Of a stretch of 64,000 nucleotides of DNA, positions 10,496 through 20,270 are shown one piece after another. The notes under the pieces were generated by a model, which saw only the letters and a list, made by a program, of their open reading frames with translations, was not told where the DNA came from and ran no database searches. Both the position numbers and the translations under genes were made by a program. Source of the stretch: Marsupella aquatica (Eukaryota; Marchantiophyta); the NCBI GenBank assembly GCA_973895155.1, contig OZ316894.1:23870001-23934000 (forward strand), in the 5' to 3' direction. Numbering within the stretch: the stretch's first letter is position 1; each line of letters starts with the position of its first letter.

Positions 10496-13063
10496 ATGAG
10501 AAAGGCTGTGAAGGGAAGTCTAGTCACAGTGGTAGAACAAAATCCCACTTCTAATGCTGACGAATACGAGAAAAGATTAATACGGCTAGAAGGCATTACT
10601 CAAATGCTTAACCAGGAAAAGAACGAGAGCAGTAAGGATGAAGAGAGGGTTAACCGGAAAACAGAACCTTCTAAGGTAGAAGTCAAGGAAAACCGAGAGC
10701 TAGGCAAGCTTAGTACTCGTAAATTCTGTGAAATACATATGAGGCCTGGACATACTACTCAGGAATGCAACCAGAATCCTTTTAAAAAGAAACCTAGCCT
10801 AGGTGTAAATCAGGTAGGAACAAGCAAACAAGATGGGGATAGGATGGAGAGTAGTCAGGGATATTACAATCCGGATTGTAATGCAAACCGAAGGCCCTAT
10901 AAGGATGGTGGTACTAAATACCCACCGATTTGCTATTACTGTCGACTAACTGGCCACATCAGGGGGCCCGATTGTGAATTATGGATGAAGCACATGAAAG
11001 AAAAAGAAGAAATAGCGGGGAAAGCCCCAGCACCTGTGAATACTGTGCAGGTGTCAACATACGTGGTGACAAGATCTCAAGGGCAGCCAGAGAACTCAAC
11101 CCAAACCAATTCCCCGGAGACGGAGGGGGGATTCGATTGGAGCCAAATGGATGCAACCACCCGAGAAATGGCGGATGAAATTCGCCACAAACAGCGGAAT
11201 GAGACTTTGCCACGACCTGAACGATTAATGCGTTCAGAACCTTACGCAGAGACAGATACGGAAATTCTAGAGGAGGGAGTGACGATGGGGGGATTCGATC
11301 AAGAAATGGGACAACTTCCACGAGATGAAGAACCAGCGAATAACCCTGCCGAAGCGAACCAGCGAATAGTGGATAAGCTAGTCCAACTCATCGCGAAGAC
11401 CAGAGTCGACATCACTATCGAGGAACTGTTCCAGTTAGCACCACAGTGCAAGGAAGCAGTAATGAGACGGTTGGGGGGCAGAATAAGTCCTACCACATTA
11501 CCCGGAGTACCACTGTACCAAGCTGGGAAGATTCCCCTAATCGACAAAGGAGCCGTAGTACAGATCAGCGTAAGGGGCATCAAACTAAAGAACGTATTGT
11601 TGGATGGAGGGTCAGCCGTAAACCTCATGAGTGAGCAGACCTATAGACTGCTAGGCAGAGTCAAACTCTTACCAGCCCCTTTTAATTTAATAATGGCCGA
11701 TCAAAGCAGCTGTCACCCACTGGGTTATGTGCCAGACTTACCAATGCTGATTTTAGGCATCAAGTACAATTTAGGAGTGGTAGTTTTGAGAGAAGCATAT
11801 TCCACCCGAGGACAACCCATGTTGTTAGGACGACCTTGGCTAAGACAGGCCAAAGTAAAACAACACTGGGGGGAAGAGAAGGATTATATAAAAATAGAAC
11901 ACGGAGGAGAGACTTTCAAGATCAGAACCAAGGCTATCAAGGACGGTGTACCACCTATGGCCAGAGTCTGTACCTTGAACTGGGCAGAGGGGTTGAATGA
12001 GGATGAAGAAGAGACCTATTTAAAATGCCGTCCAGACTTAGTCCCAATTTCAGATATGGAAATAGTCAAGCTCGACGAGATGCAAGGAATGACCAAAGAA
12101 AAAATGGATCATGATCTACGAAACGATCTGTTTAAACACATAGACCCGCAAGGCATTCAGGAGTGCTCATTAAAGGAGGAAGAAGCACAGACCACCTTGC
12201 AGGATCTAGCAGAGAAGGTGGTGGGATGGAGTGCCACCGAGGAAGAGCACATTCAGAAGGTCGATTTGAGTGACACTGAACGACCACGAGAAGTAAAGAT
12301 AGGGAAACACCTTTCCCCCGAGCTCAAAGAGGAACTTGTTACCCTACTCGCCGAATTCCGAGATGTTTTTGCCTGGGATTACACGGAGTTAAAGGGAGTT
12401 CCAGAGTCAATTGGCGTACATCGAATCCGACTCGTACCAGGATCAGTACCGGTGCAGACACAACGATATAGGATGAACCCCGACTATGCGGAAAAGGTAA
12501 AAGAAGAAATCCAAAGGCTCCTTGATGCCAAATTCATTGAACCTGTTAAGCGTTATATGTGGCTATCCCCGATAGCCGTAGTACCTAAGAAAAATGGGAA
12601 GTTAAGAGTCTGCATTGATTTCAGAAAATTAAACGCAGCGACCATAAAAGACCCTTTTCCGGTACCCTTTCTAGAAGCAGTTCTGGATGTGGTAGCAGGA
12701 AAGTCAGCTTATTCATTTTTAGATGGGTACAACGGGTATAGTCAGGTCCGGTTAGCAATAGAAGCAAGGGAGCTGACCACTTTCATTACGGAATGGGGCG
12801 CTTTCCAGTGTCTCGTATTACCCTTTGGATTATGCAATGGGCCTAGTACATTCCAGCGATTAATGATGATGTTATTTCATGAGTATTTGAATCAGTTTAT
12901 GCAAATCTTCCTAGATGACTTCACCATATACGGAGAGGAAGAGCAACATATAGGTCATCTCAGATTATGCCTCTTAAGATGTAGGGAAGGGGGAGTCAGC
13001 CTGAACCCTGATAAGTGCACCTTCTTTGTACCATCGGGCAAGATATTAGGACACAGTTTGTAA
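10496..13063 (+). CDS. pol: Gag C-terminus, protease and reverse transcriptase
   Basis: The 855-codon ORF holds, in order: a zinc-knuckle-like CYYCRLTGHIRGPDC (residues about 147-161, C-x2-C-x4-H-x5-C, spacing slightly off the classical x4); an aspartic protease with LLDGGSAVNLM (about 368-378); and reverse transcriptase from about 660, with LRVCIDFRKLN, LPFGLCNGPSTFQ and the catalytic FLDDF (about 804-808). The frame closes at 13061-13063, at the RT/RNase H connection. The RNase H part resumes in another frame by about 13078, so at least one indel separates them. Product activity would be RNA-templated DNA synthesis inside cytoplasmic particles. Confidence 0.92.
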   Translation: MRKAVKGSLVTVVEQNPTSNADEYEKRLIRLEGITQMLNQEKNESSKDEERVNRKTEPSKVEVKENRELGKLSTRKFCEIHMRPGHTTQECNQNPFKKKPSLGVNQVGTSKQDGDRMESSQGYYNPDCNANRRPYKDGGTKYPPICYYCRLTGHIRGPDCELWMKHMKEKEEIAGKAPAPVNTVQVSTYVVTRSQGQPENSTQTNSPETEGGFDWSQMDATTREMADEIRHKQRNETLPRPERLMRSEPYAETDTEILEEGVTMGGFDQEMGQLPRDEEPANNPAEANQRIVDKLVQLIAKTRVDITIEELFQLAPQCKEAVMRRLGGRISPTTLPGVPLYQAGKIPLIDKGAVVQISVRGIKLKNVLLDGGSAVNLMSEQTYRLLGRVKLLPAPFNLIMADQSSCHPLGYVPDLPMLILGIKYNLGVVVLREAYSTRGQPMLLGRPWLRQAKVKQHWGEEKDYIKIEHGGETFKIRTKAIKDGVPPMARVCTLNWAEGLNEDEEETYLKCRPDLVPISDMEIVKLDEMQGMTKEKMDHDLRNDLFKHIDPQGIQECSLKEEEAQTTLQDLAEKVVGWSATEEEHIQKVDLSDTERPREVKIGKHLSPELKEELVTLLAEFRDVFAWDYTELKGVPESIGVHRIRLVPGSVPVQTQRYRMNPDYAEKVKEEIQRLLDAKFIEPVKRYMWLSPIAVVPKKNGKLRVCIDFRKLNAATIKDPFPVPFLEAVLDVVAGKSAYSFLDGYNGYSQVRLAIEARELTTFITEWGAFQCLVLPFGLCNGPSTFQRLMMMLFHEYLNQFMQIFLDDFTIYGEEEQHIGHLRLCLLRCREGGVSLNPDKCTFFVPSGKILGHSL

Positions 13064-13080
13064 ACAGGGCTTGTTAGTAC

Positions 13081-14151
13081 GTAGACCCAGATAAGATAAA
13101 AATCATTAAAGAGATGCCAGTCCCCAATAGTGCAACTCAAGTCAGAAGGTTCCTGGGAAGTGGAGGTTTCTATCGTCGTTACATCAAGAGTTACTCCCAA
13201 ATCAGTGCCCCGTTGGCACGATTAACGGGTAACCATCAAATGTTCACTTGGGACGACGACTGTCAGAAAGCGTTTGAAGAAATCAAGGACCGGTTGTGCC
13301 ATGCACCCATACTCAAGGAGCCAGATTGGAAGAGGGAGTTCCATCTCCATACAGATGCTTCTCTGGTGGCGGTGGGGGCAGTGTTAGCACAGAAGGGAGA
13401 ACAAGGTATCGATTTACCAGTATACTATGCCAGTAGACTGTTAAACGTGCATGAAAGGAACTACACCACGACTGAGAGGGAAGCATTAGCCATGATATTT
13501 GCAGTAAAGAAATTTAGGCATTATTTACTTGGGAATCGATTCATATTCTATGTAGATCATAATGCCTTGGTCAACTTAGTAAACAAACCACAGCTGTCGG
13601 GCCGAATTGCAAGATGGATTTTGTTATTAGCTGAGTTTGATTACACCATCATTTATAAACCCGGGAAAACCCATGTCATACCCGATTATTTGAGTAGACT
13701 CGAATCAGGAGAGACAGGCAAGGAAGAAGACGATCAATTACCGGATATGGAGCTATTTCAAGACGCCAAGGAAAGGCATCCTGTAAATCTAGTGACCTTG
13801 GATGACGAACCAGCATTAGAAAGGTATTTATGCACAGCAGTATTCCCCGAGGGGTTGTCCAGTAAGGAAAGGAAGGTCTACGCCTATAAGGCAAGGCCCT
13901 ACACCTTGATCAACCACGTGCTTTATTACCAGGGGCCCGATGACATACTACGTAGAGTAGTTCCGGAGGAAGAACGGCCAGAAGCCTTAATCGCGGCACA
14001 TGAAGGACTAGGAGGGGGACATTTCGGCACCGAGATCACCCTGAGGAAGATTCTTTAGCAAGGACGTTGGTGGGCAACTGTCCATAAAGACACTCGGGAG
14101 TTTGTAAAAACTTGCAACCTGTGTCAGCGTACAGGACCTATAAAGGAAAAC
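13081..14151 (+). CDS. pol: RT connection, RNase H and integrase zinc finger
   Basis: The connection domain (VRRFLGSGGFYRRYIKSYS) is followed by RNase H with FHLHTDASLVAVGAVLAQ, the ERNYTTTEREALAM motif with its catalytic Glu, and VDHNALVNL. An integrase H2C2 finger begins HEGLGGGHFG. A TAG at 14056-14058 interrupts the finger. The same frame then gives FVKTCNLCQR, the second half of the finger, and runs on without a break into the integrase core at 14152. So this is a single in-frame nonsense codon, not a frameshift. Confidence 0.9.
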
Positions 14152-17100
14152 ATGGAGTTCAGGCCTATAATCGCCCCTTATATTTTTCAGAAATGGGGAG
14201 TAGATTTCATAGGACCCATCACTCCATCTTCCAGATATAGTCAGAACCAGTATATTTTAGCAGCAACAGAATATACCACAAAATGGGTGGAAGCAGTCGC
14301 AACTCGGGAGAACACTGCCCGAGTAACAGCCAAGTTCTTGTACCAGAACATCATCACGAGATACGGATTACCAGGTGAGCTAGTGAGCGATCAAGGTTCA
14401 CATTTTCTGAACAAGGTTATCCAGGAACTGACGGATAATTACCATATAAGCCATCGGTTTTCGACTCCCTATTACCCTCAGTGTAACGGGCAAGCGGAGT
14501 CAACAAACAAAGTCTTACTCAACGTTTTACGGAAAGTGGTTAACGAACAGCAAAATGATTGGGACGTTCAGCTACCGGCGGCAGTATGGGCATTCAGCAC
14601 GGCATATAAGGTAACCACGGGCCACACCCCTTTTCAATTACTGTTTGGAGTTGAGGCCCGTATGCCGACAGACTACGAATTACCTAGTTTGCAAATTGCA
14701 GCGGGATACGACATAAATCAAAACCCGTGTTTAACTAGATGGTTAAAAGCACTATTGGAGGTTACCGGAACCCGGAGAAGGGCCGAAGAGCGATTAGAGT
14801 ATGTACAAGGACAACGCAAGCAACGAATAGACGATCAACGGGAGGTAACCACGTTCACGGAAGGGGAATTAGTACTGTGGTGCCGAAAGCGGGCACGAAT
14901 AAAAAAAGGAAAGTTGAGACTTAAATGGGAAGGACCCTTTACCGTCCTCAAGGCGTGGGGAAACGGAACCTTTGAAATTACCAGCCAGGATGGGAGCGAG
15001 CAACAGCGGGTGAACGGGAATAAGATGAAGTCGTACCACATAAGGAACGACGTGTACTTACGGGAAGTAGAGGATACGGGTAACGACTACCCAGGGGAAA
15101 GCGAAGCCGGCAACGACTCCGATACGGTACCGGTGCTCAACGAGGACGACGATAGCTATCAACTGCCGACAGCACCACCTAACGAGAATCAAGCGGATGG
15201 AGAAGGGTACGAGCTACCCACTAGAATGGTAGCCTGTATCGGCGTGACCCCCGATCAAGCATCTACGGAAGCCACCGGAGGGGCACTCACCGCCAAGAAC
15301 AAGGAACGACCCTTAGCACACGCAAAGAAGCTAGTCGCGACCACCACACGTGACACACTACGACGAGAAGAAAGCACCAATGAACAAGGACGAGAACTAA
15401 TGATCAAGGGGTACCCGTTAGAGGATTACGTGAATGGAACCATTCCATCAAATGAACCAACGGAATCAGGTCAAATCAAGTCAGTGGTTCTAGCGGAGGA
15501 GGACCTATCTGAAATCTTTCAGATCCACGATTGGAAGCACAAATTACCCAAAGGCCAGGAAGAGAGGAGGAGAAGGTTTCCTTATAGAGTAGTAATCGTA
15601 GGATGTACACACGGACCCTTTTCCACATGGATTGCAGATCGGATTTTGATAGGACCCAACTCGATACCCTGTATTGAGGACTACTCCACGGGAAAATTAC
15701 ATGTTATACTAGAAGTTCAGGATACACTAGAATCCAAAGGGCGAGCACCATCATCCGCAAAAGAACTGTTAAACCAAAAACCCTATTTCCGATTGGCAAG
15801 GAGATTACGAGAGAACCCCGAGTGGAGTGGCTATCAACGCGAGGTGAAATTTGAATGGTCGAGGGTCGGTAATAGGTATTACACATTACCGGTGGGCATG
15901 AAGACTTTGAAGCTGAAACGATCAAACGAGTTTGAGGACGATAAACCGAGGAAGCGCGTTACTATCAGCGAACTACTCAAAACCCCGGTGATGGAGGAGA
16001 CACCAGCCCCCACGCACACAGAGGGAGAAGGGCCGACAACAGCAGAGGGCATGGAGCTGGAAGTTTCCGAGTCAGCGGAAAGAGAAAGGAGCAACCCCGA
16101 AGATGATCAAGAGATCGTGAGTCAAGGACCTTCAGCGGCTGACCATCTCTCGGAAACTACAGCCAAAAGGGAAGGGCAGGGGCCCGCCGAGGAGCCAACC
16201 CTAGAGACACAAACCGAATCAGTAATCGAGGCACCAACGGAGCAAGCGGCCGAGAAGACAGAAGAACAACAGGGAAACCAGCTGAACGAACTTCAACAAG
16301 AAGGGAGACGGAAGCTGACCATGGCAGAATTGTTAGCCAACCCGGATCCCACGGAAGCGATCACGGCGGTCACCACAGCGATAATTGAGGAAACGACTCC
16401 TTCTAGGACCAAGAGGAACCGCAAGGGGACAGCCAAAACGATTAAACTTGAGCCGCCAATGATGAGGGAGGTGCCATCCGTAAGGGGAAAGAGCAAAATA
16501 GTCGAATCCGAGGAGGAAGAACCGGAAGAATCTGACAGTGAAGAAGAAGAAGAACCAGCAGAAGAAGCAAAAAGTAGGACCGGGAAGGCGACGCGCGCCG
16601 CAAAGGCGAGTCCAGGGGAAACAAGTCATGTTTTGAAATTTGAGAGAATGGGGCCACAGATATTGCAAACTATGCACGGACAAGCACACAGGAAATTTCT
16701 ACAGACACAAGGATTGGAGAAATTCGTGAAACTAAAGTGGAATCAAACCACAAAGCTACAAGCAGAGGACTACAGCGAGTTCATCACCACGTGGAAACCC
16801 ACCAAAAATCAGGGAATATGTAGGGGCCAAGTCATTAAGACGAATCCTCGGAAGCTTCAGGAGCTTTTCAAACTACCAAAGCAAGGAGCGGAGATCAAGA
16901 AACGGATGGGGAAAACTTGGCAACCTGCCACATTTCCACAACACAAGGACGTAGACAACAACAGGGGCTATCCGACCAAGCATTGCACGAATGAGAAAAT
17001 CAAGGAAAGGCTCAAATTTGTAACCCATGCATTACATTGGAAGAGGCCCAGATCAGAATATCCTCGATTTATGATTAAAATTGTAGAGGAAGGAGACGGG

Positions 17101-18078
17101 AAGCAAAAGGATTGGTCGTCCTTTTTCCACGAAGGGTTCCATGCAGCCATCAAGCGAGCTAAACGATTAATCAGCAGTAAAAGCAACCTGCCAGTAGAGA
17201 TCGAGTCGCATCTCCAAGTGCTAATCGAGAGTCAGCTTACAGGGGAAGACGGGGGAAAAACGGAATCAGCAGCTACCATTTACCAACCAACGAGGAGTGA
17301 GGGAGCCAAGAAGCAGAAGGGCACCCTGCCAGAAGAGGAAGCAGCCAACAAAGAGCAAGAGGGGGACGCATCACCAGTGCGCACCACCAGGAGGAAAGAA
17401 ACCAATCCAACACCGACCAAGAAGGAGTCAGAATCAGAGGGTCAAGAACCAGCGGAGGAAGACAAAATGCGAGCAGAAACCAAGGCTTATAGGACAGCGC
17501 CCATTGATGACGATGACCTCAGGTACGCCCTCTCAACCGTAAAAGAAGGTGATGAACAACAATTACGGGAGAAGTTGGGGATCGAAGTATTGAAAGAGAA
17601 GATCAGCACAGTGCAAAAAGATAGCATCTTTACAGTCATGATCGGACAAATCGCCAGTCAATTAGCCATTTATCAGGGAATAACGAGTTCGCTAGTACAC
17701 TTGGAGTGGAACAAGCGAGAAGAAGAAATCGCCGAGGACTTAGCCGGGAAGGAGGAGGCAGATAAATGGGCAGTGGAGGCCGAGGAGACCATCAAGGAGT
17801 TACTAAATCGTAACAAAGAGCTAATAGCAGATAAGGATCGACTGACAACCATAGGAAGAGGCTGGAGGCATGAGGAGGCAGCCACGCAGGAATTGGCTGA
17901 TTACCTAGGAATAGAAGGGTTACGTCCAGGGGGACTAACGACAAATTACCAGGAGGTTGTCACGGCCATCGGAGCAGCCATAGCCACAGTCAAAGCAGAT
18001 AGCCAAAAGATCAATTTAGGGTATCGGAGAGTTGGAGAATCACAGAAGACGACTATAAGCGGAAAATTGCTGAGTTAG
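14152..18078 (+). CDS. pol: Integrase fused to a long unrecognised C-terminal extension
   Basis: The 1308-codon open frame begins with the integrase core: VDFIGP, VSDQGSHF and GQAESTNK supply D, D and E with about 35 residues between the last two. A GPF-type C-terminal module follows (LRLKWEGPFTVLKAW). Integrase normally ends near residue 310. Here about 1000 residues follow in frame: a region with RFPYRVVIVGCTHGP and a duplicated box around (R)KRVTISELLKTP / RRKLTMAELLANP; long Glu/Pro/Thr-rich linkers; a globular domain at about residues 830-1035 with WNQTTKLQAEDYSEF, LFKLPKQG and HWKRPRSEYP; and a helical, Glu/Lys-rich tail. Plant Athila and Retand-type elements can carry an extra ORF after integrase, but an in-frame fusion of this size is unusual. 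No transmembrane segment is visible, so it is not an envelope-like protein by sequence. Confidence 0.85.
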   Translation: MEFRPIIAPYIFQKWGVDFIGPITPSSRYSQNQYILAATEYTTKWVEAVATRENTARVTAKFLYQNIITRYGLPGELVSDQGSHFLNKVIQELTDNYHISHRFSTPYYPQCNGQAESTNKVLLNVLRKVVNEQQNDWDVQLPAAVWAFSTAYKVTTGHTPFQLLFGVEARMPTDYELPSLQIAAGYDINQNPCLTRWLKALLEVTGTRRRAEERLEYVQGQRKQRIDDQREVTTFTEGELVLWCRKRARIKKGKLRLKWEGPFTVLKAWGNGTFEITSQDGSEQQRVNGNKMKSYHIRNDVYLREVEDTGNDYPGESEAGNDSDTVPVLNEDDDSYQLPTAPPNENQADGEGYELPTRMVACIGVTPDQASTEATGGALTAKNKERPLAHAKKLVATTTRDTLRREESTNEQGRELMIKGYPLEDYVNGTIPSNEPTESGQIKSVVLAEEDLSEIFQIHDWKHKLPKGQEERRRRFPYRVVIVGCTHGPFSTWIADRILIGPNSIPCIEDYSTGKLHVILEVQDTLESKGRAPSSAKELLNQKPYFRLARRLRENPEWSGYQREVKFEWSRVGNRYYTLPVGMKTLKLKRSNEFEDDKPRKRVTISELLKTPVMEETPAPTHTEGEGPTTAEGMELEVSESAERERSNPEDDQEIVSQGPSAADHLSETTAKREGQGPAEEPTLETQTESVIEAPTEQAAEKTEEQQGNQLNELQQEGRRKLTMAELLANPDPTEAITAVTTAIIEETTPSRTKRNRKGTAKTIKLEPPMMREVPSVRGKSKIVESEEEEPEESDSEEEEEPAEEAKSRTGKATRAAKASPGETSHVLKFERMGPQILQTMHGQAHRKFLQTQGLEKFVKLKWNQTTKLQAEDYSEFITTWKPTKNQGICRGQVIKTNPRKLQELFKLPKQGAEIKKRMGKTWQPATFPQHKDVDNNRGYPTKHCTNEKIKERLKFVTHALHWKRPRSEYPRFMIKIVEEGDGKQKDWSSFFHEGFHAAIKRAKRLISSKSNLPVEIESHLQVLIESQLTGEDGGKTESAATIYQPTRSEGAKKQKGTLPEEEAANKEQEGDASPVRTTRRKETNPTPTKKESESEGQEPAEEDKMRAETKAYRTAPIDDDDLRYALSTVKEGDEQQLREKLGIEVLKEKISTVQKDSIFTVMIGQIASQLAIYQGITSSLVHLEWNKREEEIAEDLAGKEEADKWAVEAEETIKELLNRNKELIADKDRLTTIGRGWRHEEAATQELADYLGIEGLRPGGLTTNYQEVVTAIGAAIATVKADSQKINLGYRRVGESQKTTISGKLLS

Positions 18079-18305
18079 AAGCCACTGTGAAGCTACAGGG
18101 CACTGGAGAGGAGAGTATCACTGAACAGACAAAGGAACTCGAGCAGTTGAGGACAGAGAACGATCAGCTTTCGCAAGAACTGGAAGATAAGGAACGATCA
18201 ATTTTGGATTTAAAATCCGAAGTGAGGAAGCTGAAGGCACAGAGTAGAGTTCCGATAACTCCAACCAGGACGACCAATGTTAGCGAGGGTAGGGGAGTGA
18301 AGTAG
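18020..18305 (+). CDS. Coiled-coil tail continuing the integrase extension in another frame
   Basis: After the 14152 frame degenerates near 18020-18030, another frame reads KIAELEATVKLQ and then a heptad-rich segment (LEQLRTENDQLSQELEDKER...) to a stop at 18303-18305. The heptad pattern continues the helical tail before it, so a single-base indel near 18025 probably split one coiled coil. It ends 77 bases before the 3' LTR. Confidence 0.6.
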
Positions 18306-18370
18306 ACCGGTGACGACTTGTCCCCAACGTATACCAAGCATAACGGATATCGAGGACGAATCCATAGGTA

Positions 18371-18382
18371 AGCAAAGGAAAA
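18371..18382 (+). other. Polypurine tract
   Basis: AGCAAAGGAAAA, purine-rich with one C, lies directly before the TG of the 3' LTR, where plus-strand synthesis is primed. Confidence 0.55.
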
Positions 18383-18509
18383 TGTAAACGATAAAAATTA
18401 CACCGGCGATATTATAGTTTTTTTTAGGGTTTAGAAGTGTCAACTAGAGGTCAACCAAGAGTATTTAGGAAGTAGTAAGCAAGGACCAGCGGTTATTTAT
18501 TTTGTTGAG

Positions 18510-19116
18510 ATGACAGAAAGGCTGGAAGTAGGGGAGGCGACCATCATCTCGATTAACGGTCGTGTAGGAGTCGAGTTCTGCTATGAAGGCTGCGATGGCC
18601 TACTAGCAGATGGCAGAGTATGTGCCTTAGGCACAAGAGCTCGACAGAAAAGGCAAGGGGAGGGCGAATATAGGAACCCCCGTTAGCAGGAATCGGTTAG
18701 CTCATGAGTGTAAGTCGCTAGGCGAAGGAGTGCCTATGTTCATGTTCACTATTCGGATCAAAGAAGGAAGCTGTCGTGTATGGGATGCGGCGGGGCAACA
18801 ATTGTTCGGAATGAAGGGCGAAGAGTTCCGCCAACGATTCACCACCGGCGAGGCCATCGAAGAACTCTGTAGAAAGGTCATGCGGAAGAAATGGAATCTG
18901 CTGCTAAGACGGGAGAACAGCCACGATCAGCGGATTACGTGGCGATTAATCACTGCCAAACAAGTAATCGTGGCCGGTGAACCGAGCAACCCCAAGGAAG
19001 ATGACAGAAGTCAGGAGGTTGAGGCACATATGGCAAGATTAACAATCGGGAGTCCGGAAGCTTCCGGATCAGGCGCAACCGAAGGGAATCGAGGAGGCCG
19101 TTGCCCAGTTCAGTAA
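18510..19116 (+). pseudogene. LTR-embedded RPA70-like ORF (3' copy, frame-shifted)
   Basis: The ATG at 18510 opens the same N-terminus as the 5' copy, but an extra base in the G-rich run near 18657 leads to a TAG soon after. The OB-fold part is open from 18730 to 19116. Over about 60 residues from VPMFMF to NLLLR the two copies are identical in protein. Beyond the point where the 5' copy shifts, this copy continues for about 65 more residues. Each LTR thus has one different single-base break, and the parental ORF would have been about 200 codons. Confidence 0.55.
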
Positions 19117-19862
19117 CCAGGAAGACAAAACTTCTTGACATAGTAATTAGCAGTTCTTGGCTTCCACTCATCGTTCTGGTAGGCATTAGTTAGCGTTCTT
19201 GATGAATGAGCAAAGGAGATCAAAGAGGAGGCGCGAGTCATCCAACTGTAATCGGCACACCCCAAGAAGTAGTAGAGGCCTCAGGCAAAGACGGACGCGA
19301 GGCATAGGTATTTAGAGGATGTGGAGCGCTAGGCGCTCTGTCACTTTTTGCTAGAAGTCTGGGGCAAGGTAGGGCTCCGCTCACCTTTGGAATGCCAGCA
19401 ATTTTGTAATAGTGTCCCTACTCAGTTGAGTAGTCTTTGAGTATAAAGAGAGAGTTTGGAATGAATGCAACAGAGTGAAGTCCGCACTTGAGTAGTGAAT
19501 GAGAACGTCGAATCAGAGAGAGAGAGAGAGAGAAGGAATTTGCCTTATGCAGCAAGTCGTTACTCGTTAATCACAACGATGAATGAATATCGTCTCATTG
19601 CGAACCAGAACCTTACGGGCCAGCCCCTCAAGGTATAGGTTGAACAGACAGCTAGTGAGAAGCGGTGTCTGGTTGGAGATAGTGTGTTTTGAAGGCGATA
19701 CACTGGTCGTCATACACCTCCATCATATAAGGGTAAATGTGATACTGGGGTACTTGCTTAGGGTAACCCTGTCACAGTCACCCACACAATCCGAAAATCA
19801 ATTGCCAGGCAGGCTGATTCAAAGGACAGCCGGACTTAATCAGGTCACGGCTACTAAAAACC

Positions 19863-20183
19863 ATGAACATAGACAGCAGTGACGACAAGTCTTGCTCCTT
19901 GATTACCTTAAGATCATTGGAACTGTGGATCTGTTCTGTCGGCACCCATCTTATTTCCCGTCAGTCACTATACGAGAACATTCCGATTTGCTTGATCACT
20001 TACCGCGAGTGGTGTGGGTTCATTGAGATTGTGTATAGAGAGGGGTTAGTGTTGGCCGAGGCTGAAGTACCTAAGAAGTGGAAGACGGAACTCGACATTC
20101 AAGAGCACTTGGTCGGATTCACTTACGGGGACTGTGTCGAGATAGAAGGAGTGCCGCCTCTCGGAGGTCGGTTAATCGTTTAA
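19863..20183 (+). CDS. Unrecognised R/U5 ORF (3' LTR copy)
   Basis: Same 106-codon ORF as at 8602 with four amino-acid differences. Here it lies downstream of the 3' LTR TATA box, so any transcript from this LTR would read through it into ORF B. Confidence 0.3.
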   Translation: MNIDSSDDKSCSLITLRSLELWICSVGTHLISRQSLYENIPICLITYREWCGFIEIVYREGLVLAEAEVPKKWKTELDIQEHLVGFTYGDCVEIEGVPPLGGRLIV

Positions 20184-20249
20184 ACGAGATTACTGAGGAG
20201 AAGGTAGTTAAACGGCCATTAATCGCAAGGTCAAAGTTGGCGTTTAACA

Positions 20250-20254
20250 ACTTG
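20250..20254. repeat. Right target-site duplication (ACTTG)
   Basis: A perfect match to 7117-7121 that confirms the outer ends of the retrotransposon. Confidence 0.95.
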
Positions 20255-20270
20255 CTAGAAATACTTCAAT

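Larger units (their letters stand above)
7122..20249 (+). mobile_element. Ty3/gypsy LTR retrotransposon, 13.1 kb, with two non-canonical coding regions
   Basis: LTRs of 1867 bp (7122-8988 and 18383-20249) start TG and end CA and are flanked by ACTTG on both sides. The order gag, protease, reverse transcriptase, RNase H, integrase places it in Ty3/gypsy. The protease motif LLDGGS and the absence of a visible chromodomain resemble the plant non-chromovirus (Tat/Athila/Ogre-type) lineages. It inserted into ORF A. By eye the LTRs differ at roughly 45 sites (2-3 %), mostly transitions, so it is moderately young and decaying. The polyprotein is interrupted near 10437, 13061 and 14056, so this copy is probably not autonomous. 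Unusual parts are the RPA70-like ORF inside each LTR and the long extension after integrase. Confidence 0.95.
18383..20249 (+). repeat. 3' LTR
   Basis: It has the same ends as the 5' LTR and is also 1867 bp, small indels (a shorter GA run, one extra base in the G run near 18657, one extra C near 18923) balancing out. It holds a second copy of each LTR ORF and a TATA box at 19442. Confidence 0.95.

Noticed and set aside
16442-16689. Minus-strand ORFs with Phe/Leu-rich hydrophobic runs
   Set aside because: They are the complement of the Glu-rich linker of the integrase extension.
14152-18078. Envelope-like gene after integrase
   Set aside because: No signal peptide, transmembrane segment or separate start is visible; the extension is in frame with integrase and ends in a coiled coil.
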